This document shows positions 1 through 8,327 of a stretch of 64,000 nt of DNA, one piece after another. The DNA lies in NCBI GenBank assembly GCA_965228615.1, contig CBDDHT010000004.1:2294001-2358000 (forward strand), in the 5' to 3' direction. Source of the DNA: CBDDHT01 sp965228615 (lineage in GTDB: Bacteria > Pseudomonadota > Alphaproteobacteria > Rhizobiales > Methyloligellaceae). The notes beneath the pieces were generated by a model. It was not told the origin of the DNA. It saw only the letters and a list, made by a program, of their open reading frames with translations, and searched no databases. A program made the position numbers and the translations under genes. Every line of letters starts with the position of its first letter. The first letter of the stretch is position 1.

Positions 1-375
1 GGGCCTCTGACCCGGACGATGATGCAGGATGCGGATTATCTCTCGCGACTTGCCCTCGATCCGAAGCGCCAACTTGTCGGCTCGCAATGTTCGGGCGCCC
101 TGATCCTTGCCGCCAGCGGTCTACTAACAGGTATGGAAGCAACCACCTACCCGACGGCGCGCACCCATCTGGAGAGCTTTGGTGCCAATTTCGTCGCCAG
201 ACCTTTCGTCGCCCACGATCGTATCGCGACGGCGGCCGGATGCCTGGCCGGCATAGCCCTCGACCGTTGGCTGCTGAACAAGCTACTGGACGCCGCAATG
301 GCCGAACGTTGCATCGCATCAGGCGAAGCCTGGGGGCAGGGCATTGAATCGGTCTACCAGACCGAGCCGGTGTGA
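1..375 (+). CDS. DJ-1/PfpI (GATase1-like) family protein, 3' fragment
   Basis: The reading frame is open from base 1, so the 5' end lies outside the window and the first internal ATG (19) is not a credible start. About 124 residues are visible. They contain GSQCSGALILAA, which looks like the nucleophile elbow with its cysteine, and a later TAAGCLAGIALD stretch typical of the last third of DJ-1/PfpI-like proteins. The family includes chaperones, glyoxalases, amidases and the N-terminal domains of AraC regulators; the protein stops soon after this domain, so it is not an AraC fusion. Substrate and role cannot be told from the fragment. Confidence 0.7.
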   Translation, partial: GPLTRTMMQDADYLSRLALDPKRQLVGSQCSGALILAASGLLTGMEATTYPTARTHLESFGANFVARPFVAHDRIATAAGCLAGIALDRWLLNKLLDAAMAERCIASGEAWGQGIESVYQTEPV

Positions 376-649
376 CGGCTTAATCGCACTTCTCTCTGCT
401 AGGCAGAGCACTCACCAATACGAGCCTCATAATGACTGGTTATAAGGTAATAAGGGCCTATTCTGAGTTGGCCGCAATACGGCCAAAAATATATCAATAG
501 CAGACATAAATAATTGCGGCGGCAATCAGTTTTCCACCCGATGAAAACTAAGGAATCGCGTTCGATCGGCGCGTCGTCTCGCCACTCCCCTGACCAGGAT
601 TCCTTTCCCCCAAGTCAACGTCTTGGGTGTGTGGAAACGCGGGCAGGCT
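376..649. other. intergenic region, no gene recognised
   Basis: No credible gene on either strand; the longer frames here are antisense to the next gene. A short inverted repeat at about 469-487 (TTGGCCG, spacer, CGGCCAA, then A-rich) and another at 528-547 (GTTTTC/GAAAAC) could be weak transcription ends for the converging genes on either side. Confidence 0.4.
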
Positions 650-1003
650 TCAACTGGCCAGCTGTAGATATGATCCCGGTGCCAAAACAAAGTGGCGAAC
701 AGAACACTCATCTATCAGTTCCGCATAGCCTTCTGGGAGAAACGAGTTCTGCCAATTCTCTCCAAACCGCTCTTTTACGGCATGCAGGTCCGTCCAAATC
801 GAGGCGAACACCAACATATCGTTATCATCTGTCAGGCTCCGTCCGAAAATATATCCTTTATTGCCTAGTTTGTTCCGTACCACATCGATCGATGATGTGG
901 AGAGCTTTTGCGCGAGTTCGTCGGCACGTCCAGGTTTGGCGCGCGCTTCGAACAGTCGCATGATCGGTCCGCTGGATTCATCTTCGTGCTGCATTCGGGT
1001 CAT
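650..1003 (-). CDS. small ABM-domain (monooxygenase-like) protein
   Basis: A 117-residue protein resembling the antibiotic-biosynthesis-monooxygenase (dimeric alpha-beta barrel) fold: from residue 15 it reads MRLFEARAKPGRADELAQKL, the usual first strand and helix, followed by an aromatic-rich second half. Such proteins act as cofactorless oxygenases, haem-degrading enzymes or simple ligand-binding dimers; no residue here decides between these. The start at 1003 is preceded by an AGAGAAG-like sequence; the Met at residue 15 (base 961) is where the domain begins but lacks a good ribosome site. It is followed downstream by an AraC-type gene on the same strand whose stop lies 121 bases upstream of this start, so joint transcription is possible. 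Confidence 0.6.
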   Translation of the reverse strand: MTRMQHEDESSGPIMRLFEARAKPGRADELAQKLSTSSIDVVRNKLGNKGYIFGRSLTDDNDMLVFASIWTDLHAVKERFGENWQNSFLPEGYAELIDECSVRHFVLAPGSYLQLAS

Positions 1004-1124
1004 CCGCTTCTCTTAGAAATACCGTTTCATGAACTGGCAAAGCTAGGAGACCGAAGTCGGATTGTCTTGAACGATATTGTTTTCTCTGGCCCAAACGCTG
1101 TTTGCATTGTCACGGCAAAGCGAG

Positions 1125-1967
1125 CTATTGGGCCATGAATCGACCGGGCGTCACACCAACGAAACGTTTGAATGTTCGCGTCAGGTGGCTTTGGTCAGAG
1201 AACCCGCACTCAAACGCAACCTTGACGGGTTGGGCACCTTGTCTCAATAGAGAAATTGCATGACGTATCCGCACGTTGGTCAGATAGGCATAGGGTGGAA
1301 TTCCCACCTGGGACTTGAATGCCTTGATCAGCCAATAGCGACTAATGCCACATTCGCCTGCCAGCTCGCCGAGTGAAACATTCTGCGAAAAGTTGCTGTT
1401 CAAGAATTCGCGCGCAATGCGCACGGCACGGTCCTCGGAGCGAACGCGTGGCGACCGAATGAAACGGTCAGCGTGTAACGTCAGGGCCTGAGCAACAATG
1501 TCCAGGAGCAGCGATCTGCGCCTCAGGCTCTCATGCTCGATATCGTCATCCGAATAAAGCCTGGCGATCCCGCGCGCCATCTCTGGATTCCTTGCGGAGA
1601 TTTCCCCAAACGCAATCGTGCCCCGCGGCGTAGACCCGACGTCGGACGCAATCTGTTGCAACATTTGCTCCGGCAGATATGTCGCGAGGATGGTCCAACC
1701 GTCCGTAGAGGCTTCGTGTCCCCAATGCACCTGATCAACGTTGTAGAGGATCACCTGCCCCCGTGAGACGGTCGCCCTGCGTTTTGGCTCGACGATCTCT
1801 ATCGCACCCTGAGTGATGAGACCGATCATGTAGCGGTCATGGGAGTGCGGCGGATATACAAATCTCTTGTAACGGCCCTTCAGAAACTCGACGGAATCGG
1901 GGCCTTTCTCACGCCAAAATGTGACCTGCTCATGTGTCCGCCTGCGACTGGAATCACTCTCCACCAT
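1125..1967 (-). CDS. AraC family transcriptional regulator
   Basis: The 280-residue protein has the usual two-part plan. Residues about 20-110 form a cupin-like sensing domain (VYPPHSHDRYMIGLITQG, with the HxH typical of the AraC_binding fold). Residues about 185-275 carry the double helix-turn-helix (LGELAGECGISRYWLIKAFK and then VAFECGFSDQSHLTRTFKRF followed by VGVTPGRF). It probably binds a small ligand and controls adjacent genes, perhaps the ABM-type gene downstream. The ligand is unknown. Length and motif order are normal for the family. Confidence 0.9.
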   Translation of the reverse strand: MVESDSSRRRTHEQVTFWREKGPDSVEFLKGRYKRFVYPPHSHDRYMIGLITQGAIEIVEPKRRATVSRGQVILYNVDQVHWGHEASTDGWTILATYLPEQMLQQIASDVGSTPRGTIAFGEISARNPEMARGIARLYSDDDIEHESLRRRSLLLDIVAQALTLHADRFIRSPRVRSEDRAVRIAREFLNSNFSQNVSLGELAGECGISRYWLIKAFKSQVGIPPYAYLTNVRIRHAISLLRQGAQPVKVAFECGFSDQSHLTRTFKRFVGVTPGRFMAQ

Positions 1968-2123
1968 GCCGAAAATCTATGTAATCATCCAGATTAGTAC
2001 CAGAATCTGCCAAGCCTCCCGCTCGAAGGCCTACGGGGTCCTTAATACCCGCGAGCGAACCAGATGTCCCATTAGTTGCTCTGACAAATCCGAGTACGAC
2101 AAAGTCATAAAGACTGCCTGAGC

Positions 2124-2696
2124 TCAACCACCAGCCTGCCACGCGCGCACGAAGTCGAGCGGATAGAGCAGCATCAACACATTGAGGGTGAGATTGTCGC
2201 GGATGATTGCACCGACGATGAGTTCCATGGCAACGGCTGCCGTCACTGTGACCCAAACCGGTAGCCGCGAGGCCAGCCAGAACCCGACCAGCATCATGGT
2301 CATATCGCTGACCGAATTGAGCACGCTGTCGCCGAAATAGTCGAGCGACACCGTCGCCTCGCGATACCGATTGATGATCATGTCGGTGTTTTCGAGAATC
2401 TCCCAGGCGCCTTCCACGGCAATGGCAACGATGGCCCGCGCACCCATACTCCAGCCCGGAGCGACGAGCGAAAGCACCGCGTAAAACAGAAAGCCGTGGA
2501 TCACATGCGAGGGCGAATACCAGTCCGAGAGATGTTGAGAGTTCTCCGAACTAAGTACAACACCGTGCCATAGCTTTACCGTCCCGCATGTACAGATCGG
2601 CGCCCGCCCCATGGCCAACAAGATCCCGGCAGCAAGGGCAATCAAAGCAAGCCCAATGAGCCAGTGGCGGGAGTTGGTCGCAGCACCAGAATTCAT
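2124..2696 (-). CDS. DUF2585 (UPF0314) membrane protein
   Basis: A 190-residue integral membrane protein with about five hydrophobic segments. I recognise the DUF2585/UPF0314 family of alphaproteobacteria from the MGRAPICTCGTVKLWHG start, the HLSDWYSPSHVIHGFLFY motif with conserved His and Asp, and the later EGAWEILENTDMIINRYRE segment. The conserved polar residues in membrane-proximal positions suggest a metal or lipid-head-group function, but none is established. It is on the minus strand between an AraC gene and a ricin-type protein; no operon partner is evident. Confidence 0.85.
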   Translation of the reverse strand: MNSGAATNSRHWLIGLALIALAAGILLAMGRAPICTCGTVKLWHGVVLSSENSQHLSDWYSPSHVIHGFLFYAVLSLVAPGWSMGARAIVAIAVEGAWEILENTDMIINRYREATVSLDYFGDSVLNSVSDMTMMLVGFWLASRLPVWVTVTAAVAMELIVGAIIRDNLTLNVLMLLYPLDFVRAWQAGG

Positions 2697-2762
2697 ATCG
2701 GGGCATTCATGGGCAGTCCACCCGCAATGGCATGCCGAATTTTCTCTTGTCGGCTCTTAGGA

Positions 2763-3266
2763 TTACCTCGCAACCTGCACCGTAAACCGCTGATTGAGCG
2801 CACCGGGATCCTGCACGCCCTTACAGTCGTATTGGACCAATTTTCCACCGGCATTTGGATCATTATTAGCTATATCCAGACATTTGTTCGAATGGGCAGC
2901 CCAAATCTGAAACTCGGTTGGCGAGCCTATCGGAACCAGAACGAATTGCTGGTTCGAATTGCCCGTGCAGGGCCATTGGATAATCTTCTCGCCGGATTGA
3001 TTTGATGAGCCCGGAACATCGAGGCAGAGCCCATTCAGCTTCGAGACGATGTTCCACTTGTTGTTCGCTAGGTAGCGAAAATCCCATTGCTGATTGGGAT
3101 TGCCCGTACAGTCCCATTGAATAATCGCCGTTCCTTGCTTCGTTGAGCTCCGCGGTACGTCCAGGCATTTGCCGCTGTGTACCGGTAAGATTCGAAACTC
3201 TTTGGCAAGCGTAGGAGAGGCGAAAACAAGACATGCACAGGCAAAAGCAATTTGTAGTCGAATCAT
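2763..3266 (-). CDS. secreted ricin-type beta-trefoil lectin protein
   Basis: A signal peptide (residues about 1-21, cleaved after SPTLA) precedes a single complete beta-trefoil. Three repeats are visible, each with a GKCLDV-type strand and a Q-x-W/F-like turn: GKCLDVPRSS...NQQWDF, GLCLDVPGSS...NQQFVL and NKCLDIANND...NQRFTV. Such domains bind sugars, commonly galactose or xylan. There is no catalytic domain attached, so this is a stand-alone exported carbohydrate-binding protein of 167 residues. The adjacent plus-strand gene also encodes an exported protein, transcribed divergently. Confidence 0.85.
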   Translation of the reverse strand: MIRLQIAFACACLVFASPTLAKEFRILPVHSGKCLDVPRSSTKQGTAIIQWDCTGNPNQQWDFRYLANNKWNIVSKLNGLCLDVPGSSNQSGEKIIQWPCTGNSNQQFVLVPIGSPTEFQIWAAHSNKCLDIANNDPNAGGKLVQYDCKGVQDPGALNQRFTVQVAR

Positions 3267-3477
3267 TGGACGAACTCCGGGATGCGTTTGAAGGCGGCCG
3301 GCGGCGGGTTAGTGCGTGAGTTAAGACTTCCGCAAGTCGGCTGTCATTGTCAACGGATGCGTGTGCATGTCCTTCAGTGAAATTGGTACAATCGTCTGTC
3401 ACAATTCAGTCGCTCTCCTATCGCAAAAACGCGTCATCCCACGCATGCTTGTCTCGCCGCGAAAGGCCCAATCAAAA

Positions 3478-4149
3478 ATGCACACTACATCTCTTGTCGC
3501 ACTGCTCGCGCTCTCTCTGGCCGTCGCTACTCCTGTGCTTGCGCAGGATAAGGAACCCGCCCCGACATCGGCCAAAAAGAAGCGCGTTCTGACCCCCGAA
3601 GAGAAGAAAGAAAAAGAGCAGCGCAAAACATGCAAGATTCAGATGTGCGACGTGCTCTATTCCAAGAATGCGGAAGGTCCGGACATTTCCTGCGACATCA
3701 TCAAGACATGGCGCGAGGAGGATGTTGAAGAGATGGTGACCGGCGGAAAGATCGATTGGCCGTGGGGCGCAGCCAAATGTAAGACAAAATTGACGGTCTC
3801 ACGCGAATTGCTCGCTAAGGCGGCTGGTTCCGACTCCTATGTCGCCAAGCTCAAGGCTCACAAGGTTGCCTGCACGCTTGATCGCAAGTCGCAAGGCAAA
3901 TCCTACGACGTCGTCGTGGGGATTCAACCCGAAGTCACGTTTGAAAAAGGCAAGGCCGTGAAAAGCCAGATCAATTGGGGCGATATCGAAGCGCCGATGC
4001 TGGCCTACGGCGTCATCTGGCCCGGCGCCAAGCTGGATAACAGCCTCAATGCCATGGGTGGAACGGTCACCAAAATGGTCAACGAGTTCGTGTCTGCCAA
4101 ATGCGATGAGATCAAAGAACTGGTCCCAAGCCGCAAGGCTGCAAACTAA
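3478..4149 (+). CDS. exported protein of unknown function, Cys-containing
   Basis: I do not recognise a family. The start at 3478 is chosen because a signal peptide begins exactly there (MHTTSLVALLALSLAVATPV, cleavage near VLAQ) and GAAAGG-like bases (3461-3466) precede it; the frame is open further upstream but that part is not signal-like. The mature protein is about 200 residues, begins with a lysine/glutamate-rich linker and has Cys at CKIQMCD, ISCD, AAKCK, ACTLD and SAKCDE, suggesting periplasmic disulfides. The segment WGDIEAPMLAYGVIWPGAKL is the most characteristic part. No operon partner. Confidence 0.7.
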   Translation: MHTTSLVALLALSLAVATPVLAQDKEPAPTSAKKKRVLTPEEKKEKEQRKTCKIQMCDVLYSKNAEGPDISCDIIKTWREEDVEEMVTGGKIDWPWGAAKCKTKLTVSRELLAKAAGSDSYVAKLKAHKVACTLDRKSQGKSYDVVVGIQPEVTFEKGKAVKSQINWGDIEAPMLAYGVIWPGAKLDNSLNAMGGTVTKMVNEFVSAKCDEIKELVPSRKAAN

Positions 4150-4364
4150 GCGCGAGACGGTGCGGCCGACGCGAGCGCAGATTCTAAACGAATGGTTAAC
4201 GCTGTTTTGCAACGGCAATAAAACGAGCTCTATCAATCCCTCGTACGACTGACTTCGTATCTGGACTAAGGCCGTCTGGACTCATCATTTCGCGATTCTT
4301 GGCTCTAGGATGCGACATCAGAGCGCACTTACTGTACGCTCCATCGTTCCAAAAGCTCGAATTG

Positions 4365-4390
4365 CGATGAAAATCCGCGGATTTTCATCG
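4365..4390. promoter_or_regulatory. perfect 26-bp palindrome upstream of the universal stress gene
   Basis: CGATGAAAATCC, then GC, then GGATTTTCATCG: perfectly self-complementary, ending 25 bases before the start codon of the stress protein gene. There is no T-run after it, so it is more likely an operator or a leader hairpin than a terminator. Confidence 0.5.
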
Positions 4391-4415
4391 TTTCGAACCC
4401 GACGAGGGGAATACA

Positions 4416-4850
4416 ATGCGCAATACTTTTCTAGTTGCCGTGGACGGCAGCGAAGGCAGCAATCGTGCAGTCGCCTTTGCGGCCGAACGGGCGAAGGCCG
4501 GTGGGGCCAACGTGGTTTTGGCCCACATTATTGAATGGTCTCCCTACAGCTTTCATACACCCGACGAACTTGCCGAGCGCCACAAGCGCCGCGAAGAAGA
4601 AATCGACAGGGCCCAAAGCTCGATCGTGGATCCCGTCGCAAAATCGCTCGAAGAGAGTGGCGTCAACGTGACCAGCATCGTGCGCCATGGGCATCCAGGC
4701 GAAACGCTCGTCGAACTCGCGGCAGAGCATGACGTCGCCCAGATCTTTATCGGAAGGTTAGGCGAATCTCGCCTTAAAGCCATGCTGTTCGGCAGCCTGC
4801 CAGCCGCTCTTGTCCAGACATCGCCGGTACCGGTGACCGTCGTACCCTAG
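4416..4850 (+). CDS. universal stress protein (UspA family)
   Basis: 144 residues, the standard length for a single Usp domain. It starts RNTFLVAVDGSEGSNRAVAF, the first strand with the Asp and the Ser that contact ATP, and ends with the nucleotide loop variant GRLGESRLKAMLFGSLPAALV then PVTVVP, corresponding to the G-2x-G-9x-G(S/T) motif of ATP-binding Usp proteins. Cytoplasmic; such proteins are induced by starvation or other stress. A good ribosome site (AGGGGAA) precedes the ATG. The AGCS transporter gene follows after 38 bases, so the two may be co-transcribed. A perfect palindrome lies just upstream. Confidence 0.9.
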   Translation: MRNTFLVAVDGSEGSNRAVAFAAERAKAGGANVVLAHIIEWSPYSFHTPDELAERHKRREEEIDRAQSSIVDPVAKSLEESGVNVTSIVRHGHPGETLVELAAEHDVAQIFIGRLGESRLKAMLFGSLPAALVQTSPVPVTVVP

Positions 4851-4888
4851 TCGTCGGCCGAGACGCTATTTCACTTTGGGAGACTTCC

Positions 4889-6409
4889 ATGAAACGCATA
4901 CTGACGATGCTCGGCCTTTTGGCCGTTCTGACGTCGCCGGCCGCCGCCGCCGGTATCGACGAGACCATCAATACGTTGGTGCAACCGATCACCGACATCG
5001 TTGCGGCGATCGTCTTTTTCAAAATCCCTGTTTTCGGGGCCCAGCTGCCACTCGTCGTGCTCTGGCTGGTCGTCGGCGCCGTGTTCTTCACCTTCTATAT
5101 GGGGTTCATCAACCTCAGAGGCTTCAAGCATGCCATCGAGCTGGTTCGCGGCGATTATGCGAACCCGAACGACGCCGGTGAAGTCTCGCACTTCCAGGCG
5201 CTGGCAACAGCCGTCTCCGGTACTGTCGGCATCGGTAACATCGGCGGCGTCGCCGTCGCCGTGACGGTCGGCGGTCCCGGCGCCACATTCTGGCTGATTC
5301 TTGCCGGTTTCCTTGGCATGTCGACCAAGTTTGTGGAGTGTACCCTCGGCGTCAAATATCGAAACGAGAACCCGGACGGGTCGGTTTCAGGCGGTCCGAT
5401 GTACTATCTCGATAAGGGATTTGCCGAACGCGGCATGGCAGGATTTGGTCGCTTTGTCGGCATCTTCTACGCCGTCGGTATCTTTATCGGCGCACTTGGC
5501 ATCGGCAACATGTTCCAATCGAACCAGGCCTTTGTGCAGTTCGTCAACGTGACCGGCGGCACCGAGGGAAGCTGGTTCGCCGACAAGGGCTGGCTCTTCG
5601 GGATCGCCATGGCATTGGTGGTCGCCTCAGTGATCATCGGCGGCATCAAATCGATCGCCAAGGTCACCGAGAAGATCGTGCCTTTCATGGCCATCTTCTA
5701 CTGCTTCTTCGCGCTGATCGTCATCTTCATGAACTTCAGCTCTATCCCGCAGGCGGTCATCAACATCTTTGACGGTGCGTTCACGGGCGAAGGCGTTGCA
5801 GGCGGTGCCCTGGGTGCCATGATCATAGGCTTCCAGCGTGCCGTGTTCTCGAACGAAGCCGGTATCGGTTCCGCCTCGATCGCTCACTCGGCCGTGCGGA
5901 CGAACGAGCCGATCACGGAAGGCATGGTCTCACTTCTCGAGCCCTTTATCGACACGATCATCATCTGCACGATCACAGCATTGGTCATCGGTACGACCGC
6001 TGTCGCCTATCCGGGCTTCGCGGGCGACGCCAAAGGCATTGCCATGACATCCGCCGCCTTCCAGCAGCAGATCTCCTGGTTCCCGATCCCGCTGGCCTTC
6101 GCAGGCATGCTGTTCGCCTTCTCGACCATGATCTCCTGGTCCTATTACGGGCTGAAGGGCTGGACCTATCTGTTCGGTGAAGGGATTGTCATGGATCGCA
6201 TCTACAAGCTGATCTTCTGCATCTTCGTGGCATTGGGCTGCATGCTGCAACTCGGCGCCATCCTGGATATCTCGGACGCTCTGGTGTTCCTGATCTGTGT
6301 CCCGAATATCCTCGGTCTCTACATCCTCGCTCCGATCGTGAAGAAGGAGTTGAACTCCTATCTCGCACGCGTGAAGAGTGGAGAGATCAAGAAGTACAAG
6401 AACGTCTAG
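4889..6409 (+). CDS. sodium:alanine/glycine symporter (AGCS family)
   Basis: A 506-residue polytopic inner-membrane carrier with about 10-11 hydrophobic segments. Family signatures are clear: the early GTVGIGNIGGVAVAV segment, GGPMYYLDKGF, and FSNEAGIGSASIAHSA in the second half, all hallmarks of AGCS (DagA/AlsT) carriers that import alanine or glycine with Na+. The N-terminus (MKRILTMLGLLAVLTSPAAA) resembles a signal sequence, which some members of this family have in addition. Length is within the usual range. It follows the Usp gene by 38 bases and is followed by a strong terminator. Confidence 0.92.
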   Translation: MKRILTMLGLLAVLTSPAAAAGIDETINTLVQPITDIVAAIVFFKIPVFGAQLPLVVLWLVVGAVFFTFYMGFINLRGFKHAIELVRGDYANPNDAGEVSHFQALATAVSGTVGIGNIGGVAVAVTVGGPGATFWLILAGFLGMSTKFVECTLGVKYRNENPDGSVSGGPMYYLDKGFAERGMAGFGRFVGIFYAVGIFIGALGIGNMFQSNQAFVQFVNVTGGTEGSWFADKGWLFGIAMALVVASVIIGGIKSIAKVTEKIVPFMAIFYCFFALIVIFMNFSSIPQAVINIFDGAFTGEGVAGGALGAMIIGFQRAVFSNEAGIGSASIAHSAVRTNEPITEGMVSLLEPFIDTIIICTITALVIGTTAVAYPGFAGDAKGIAMTSAAFQQQISWFPIPLAFAGMLFAFSTMISWSYYGLKGWTYLFGEGIVMDRIYKLIFCIFVALGCMLQLGAILDISDALVFLICVPNILGLYILAPIVKKELNSYLARVKSGEIKKYKNV

Positions 6410-6420
6410 AGCAACGTGCG
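6406..6420. repeat. CTAGAGCAACGTGCG motif, shared with the hairpin at 33944
   Basis: The same 15 bases occur at 33944-33958 at the start of a long hairpin. Here they overlap the stop codon of the AGCS gene and run into a shorter imperfect stem (GTGCGGCCGG / CCGGTCACAC). Confidence 0.45.
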
Positions 6421-6441
6421 GCCGGGAAACCGGTCACACCG

Positions 6442-6474
6442 AAAGCCCTCTCCTCCGGGAGAGGGCTTTTTTTT
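6442..6474 (+). terminator. intrinsic terminator of the AGCS symporter gene
   Basis: A 12-bp stem (AAAGCCCTCTCC / GGAGAGGGCTTT) with a 4-base loop followed by a run of T, 33 bases after the symporter stop. Confidence 0.9.
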
Positions 6475-6563
6475 GGCGCATCGTCAGGTGCGATTATATG
6501 AAAATCGCCGCATTGAAACCCAAGCGACGTCAATCGAGTCTCAAACCTTCAATCGATGCGCAC

Positions 6564-6594
6564 AAAAAAAGGCGGCCCCATTCGGGGCCGCCTT
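6564..6594 (-). terminator. intrinsic terminator of the DctP-type gene
   Basis: An 11-bp G+C-rich stem (AAGGCGGCCCC / GGGGCCGCCTT, loop ATTC) with seven A on its left side, i.e. a T-run when read on the minus strand, 23 bases past the stop of the minus-strand gene. Confidence 0.9.
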
Positions 6595-6616
6595 CGTAAT
6601 CGAGTGTGTCAGAGAC

Positions 6617-7870
6617 TTAGGAACGCCACCAACGACGAGGCTCGACGTGGATCGCCTCGCTGCCACGCGGGAATTGGTTGGCAATCGCGGAAATCTCTTT
6701 ATAGGTGTCGTGTCCGCCTGACCATTTGTTCAGACGCTCACGCCAGGATTCCCACTCCTTCGGATGATGCTGCGGCGAGCACATCTCTTCGGCTTCCTTC
6801 AATGCCTCAGGAGAAAGTTGGGCGACACGGACGCCGGCTTTCTCATAAATCGTGCCCGGATGCTGCGGCGTGCTTGCACCGCAAACATTGACGAGACCGG
6901 CTTCGTTGTGGCCCTGGACCCACATCTGCGTTGCAAAGGCCGACTCCATGACTGCGTCCTGAATGTCTGCAGGCAGTTTGTCGAAGGTTTGCGTACGCAT
7001 TGCCGTGGCGTGCGTGCCAGCAAAGAAGTCGAGCTGGACATCCTGTGCCATGACTGGAGCCATGTTGGCAAAACATGCCGCCGACGACCATGTCTCGGCG
7101 CCGTCAATCAGGCCTTGCTTCAGGCCATCAAGCGTTTCTTCCCAGGCAATCGGCACTGGGTTCAACTTCATCAGCGTCATGGCGATACGCCCAAGCTGCG
7201 TACCCGTCACACGGTTTTTCGTACCGGCGAGCTCTGTCACGCTGGTGACTGTCTTCTTATCCTTCCAGCCCTTACCGAGCATGATGCCGCGCAATTCTAC
7301 GTGGCTCCAAAGAACTTTCAGCTTGTGGCGTTTTTCCATGGGTTCACGGAAAAGCTTCATGCTGTCTGGATGATACAGGAAGTTGTAGAGCGAAGCTCGT
7401 GTCGGGAACATGTAGGCATAGTCGAGCACGTTGTAGTATGGCGCACCGCCCGCAGCATTCTGCGTCGACGAGTCATACATGTCGACGATGCCCTGCATGG
7501 TCTTCTTCACGCAGTCGAGCTGTCCGCAAAGCTGGTTGGAGCCGATAAATTCGACACGCAACGCGCCTTCCGTACGCTCTTCAACGTCACGAACCCACTG
7601 CAAGCAACCGGAGAACTGGATCTTCTGGATCCGCTCGTTCATGCCGTCGGCGCCGAACTTGATCGTTGCCTTGGCTTTGTTCTTGAAGCGCTTGTCGTAA
7701 GTGGAATTCGCAGCCTTTGCGAGTGTCGAAAGTGAGACGGTGCCCGTGAGACCGGCGAGGCCGAGGGCCGTCGATGTCATTCCATATTCTTTGACGACGC
7801 GCAAAAAGTCGCGCCGCGACACGCCTTCGAGGCGTGAGAAAATGTTATTTGGGTTATGCGGTTGCTGCAT
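6617..7870 (-). CDS. TRAP-type (DctP family) substrate-binding protein, Tat-exported
   Basis: The start at 7870 is chosen because GGAGGA lies about 10 bases upstream; the longer frame starting at 7888 would include that ribosome site. About 417 residues. Near residue 19 it has a twin-arginine signal (SRRDFLRVV) and a hydrophobic stretch ending near LAKA, so it is probably exported folded by Tat. The remainder is DctP-like (KATIKFGADGMNER..., GSNQLCGQLDCVKKTMQGIVDM, later LAGTKNRVTGTQLGRIAMTL), the solute receptor of a tripartite Na+-driven uptake system. No DctQ or DctM membrane genes are in the window, so its transporter must be elsewhere or absent. It is divergent from asd and ends in its own terminator. 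Confidence 0.85.
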   Translation of the reverse strand: MQQPHNPNNIFSRLEGVSRRDFLRVVKEYGMTSTALGLAGLTGTVSLSTLAKAANSTYDKRFKNKAKATIKFGADGMNERIQKIQFSGCLQWVRDVEERTEGALRVEFIGSNQLCGQLDCVKKTMQGIVDMYDSSTQNAAGGAPYYNVLDYAYMFPTRASLYNFLYHPDSMKLFREPMEKRHKLKVLWSHVELRGIMLGKGWKDKKTVTSVTELAGTKNRVTGTQLGRIAMTLMKLNPVPIAWEETLDGLKQGLIDGAETWSSAACFANMAPVMAQDVQLDFFAGTHATAMRTQTFDKLPADIQDAVMESAFATQMWVQGHNEAGLVNVCGASTPQHPGTIYEKAGVRVAQLSPEALKEAEEMCSPQHHPKEWESWRERLNKWSGGHDTYKEISAIANQFPRGSEAIHVEPRRWWRS

Positions 7871-8327
7871 TGTCAGTCGTTCCTCCACTAGAAATCGGCG
7901 CCTGTCCGTACCCCGTCGTTCAATCTGAGAATCGCGAAATCCGGAATTTGTCCTTGGCGATAGCGCCTACTGGTTGCCGTTATATGATACAGAAAGTTCC
8001 AAAAACTGCGAGTCAAGCTTACATCAATGTCGATTGATGTTGCTTATTGCTATATTGATCAATCCTCCCCTCTGAGCGCAAGCCCTAGAACAATGCCCGT
8101 TACCGAAGGGTTGATACGTGCTTTTTCGGCAGATATTCAACGATTTCAGCCAGTTCCAGGGACGTTTCGGACGCCTACCTTTCCGCGAATTAATCTCACA
8201 ACATTCCGTGATTCGTTTTTTTAGTGAGGACCGGGTGGCGCAACTTCGCCTGAATCGTGTAACAACAGACTTGCAACCGGATCCGCCGCCTCCCAACTAA
8301 GTGTGGCAATCAAAGGTAGACAAAACA
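7871..8327. promoter_or_regulatory. divergent control region between the DctP-type gene and asd, with two palindromes
   Basis: No gene recognised in about 450 bases. It holds ACATCAAT-GTCG-ATTGATGT at 8021-8040 and ATTGATCAAT at 8054-8063. The two sites share ATTGAT half-sites and lie nearer the DctP-type gene, which suggests a dimeric regulator binding there. Short frames through 8027-8300 have no coding character. Confidence 0.5.

Noticed and set aside
6764..7735. 323-codon plus-strand frame
   Set aside because: Antisense shadow of the DctP-type gene.
8027..8300. Short frames between the DctP-type gene and asd
   Set aside because: No ribosome site and no coding composition; the region carries palindromes and is better seen as regulatory.
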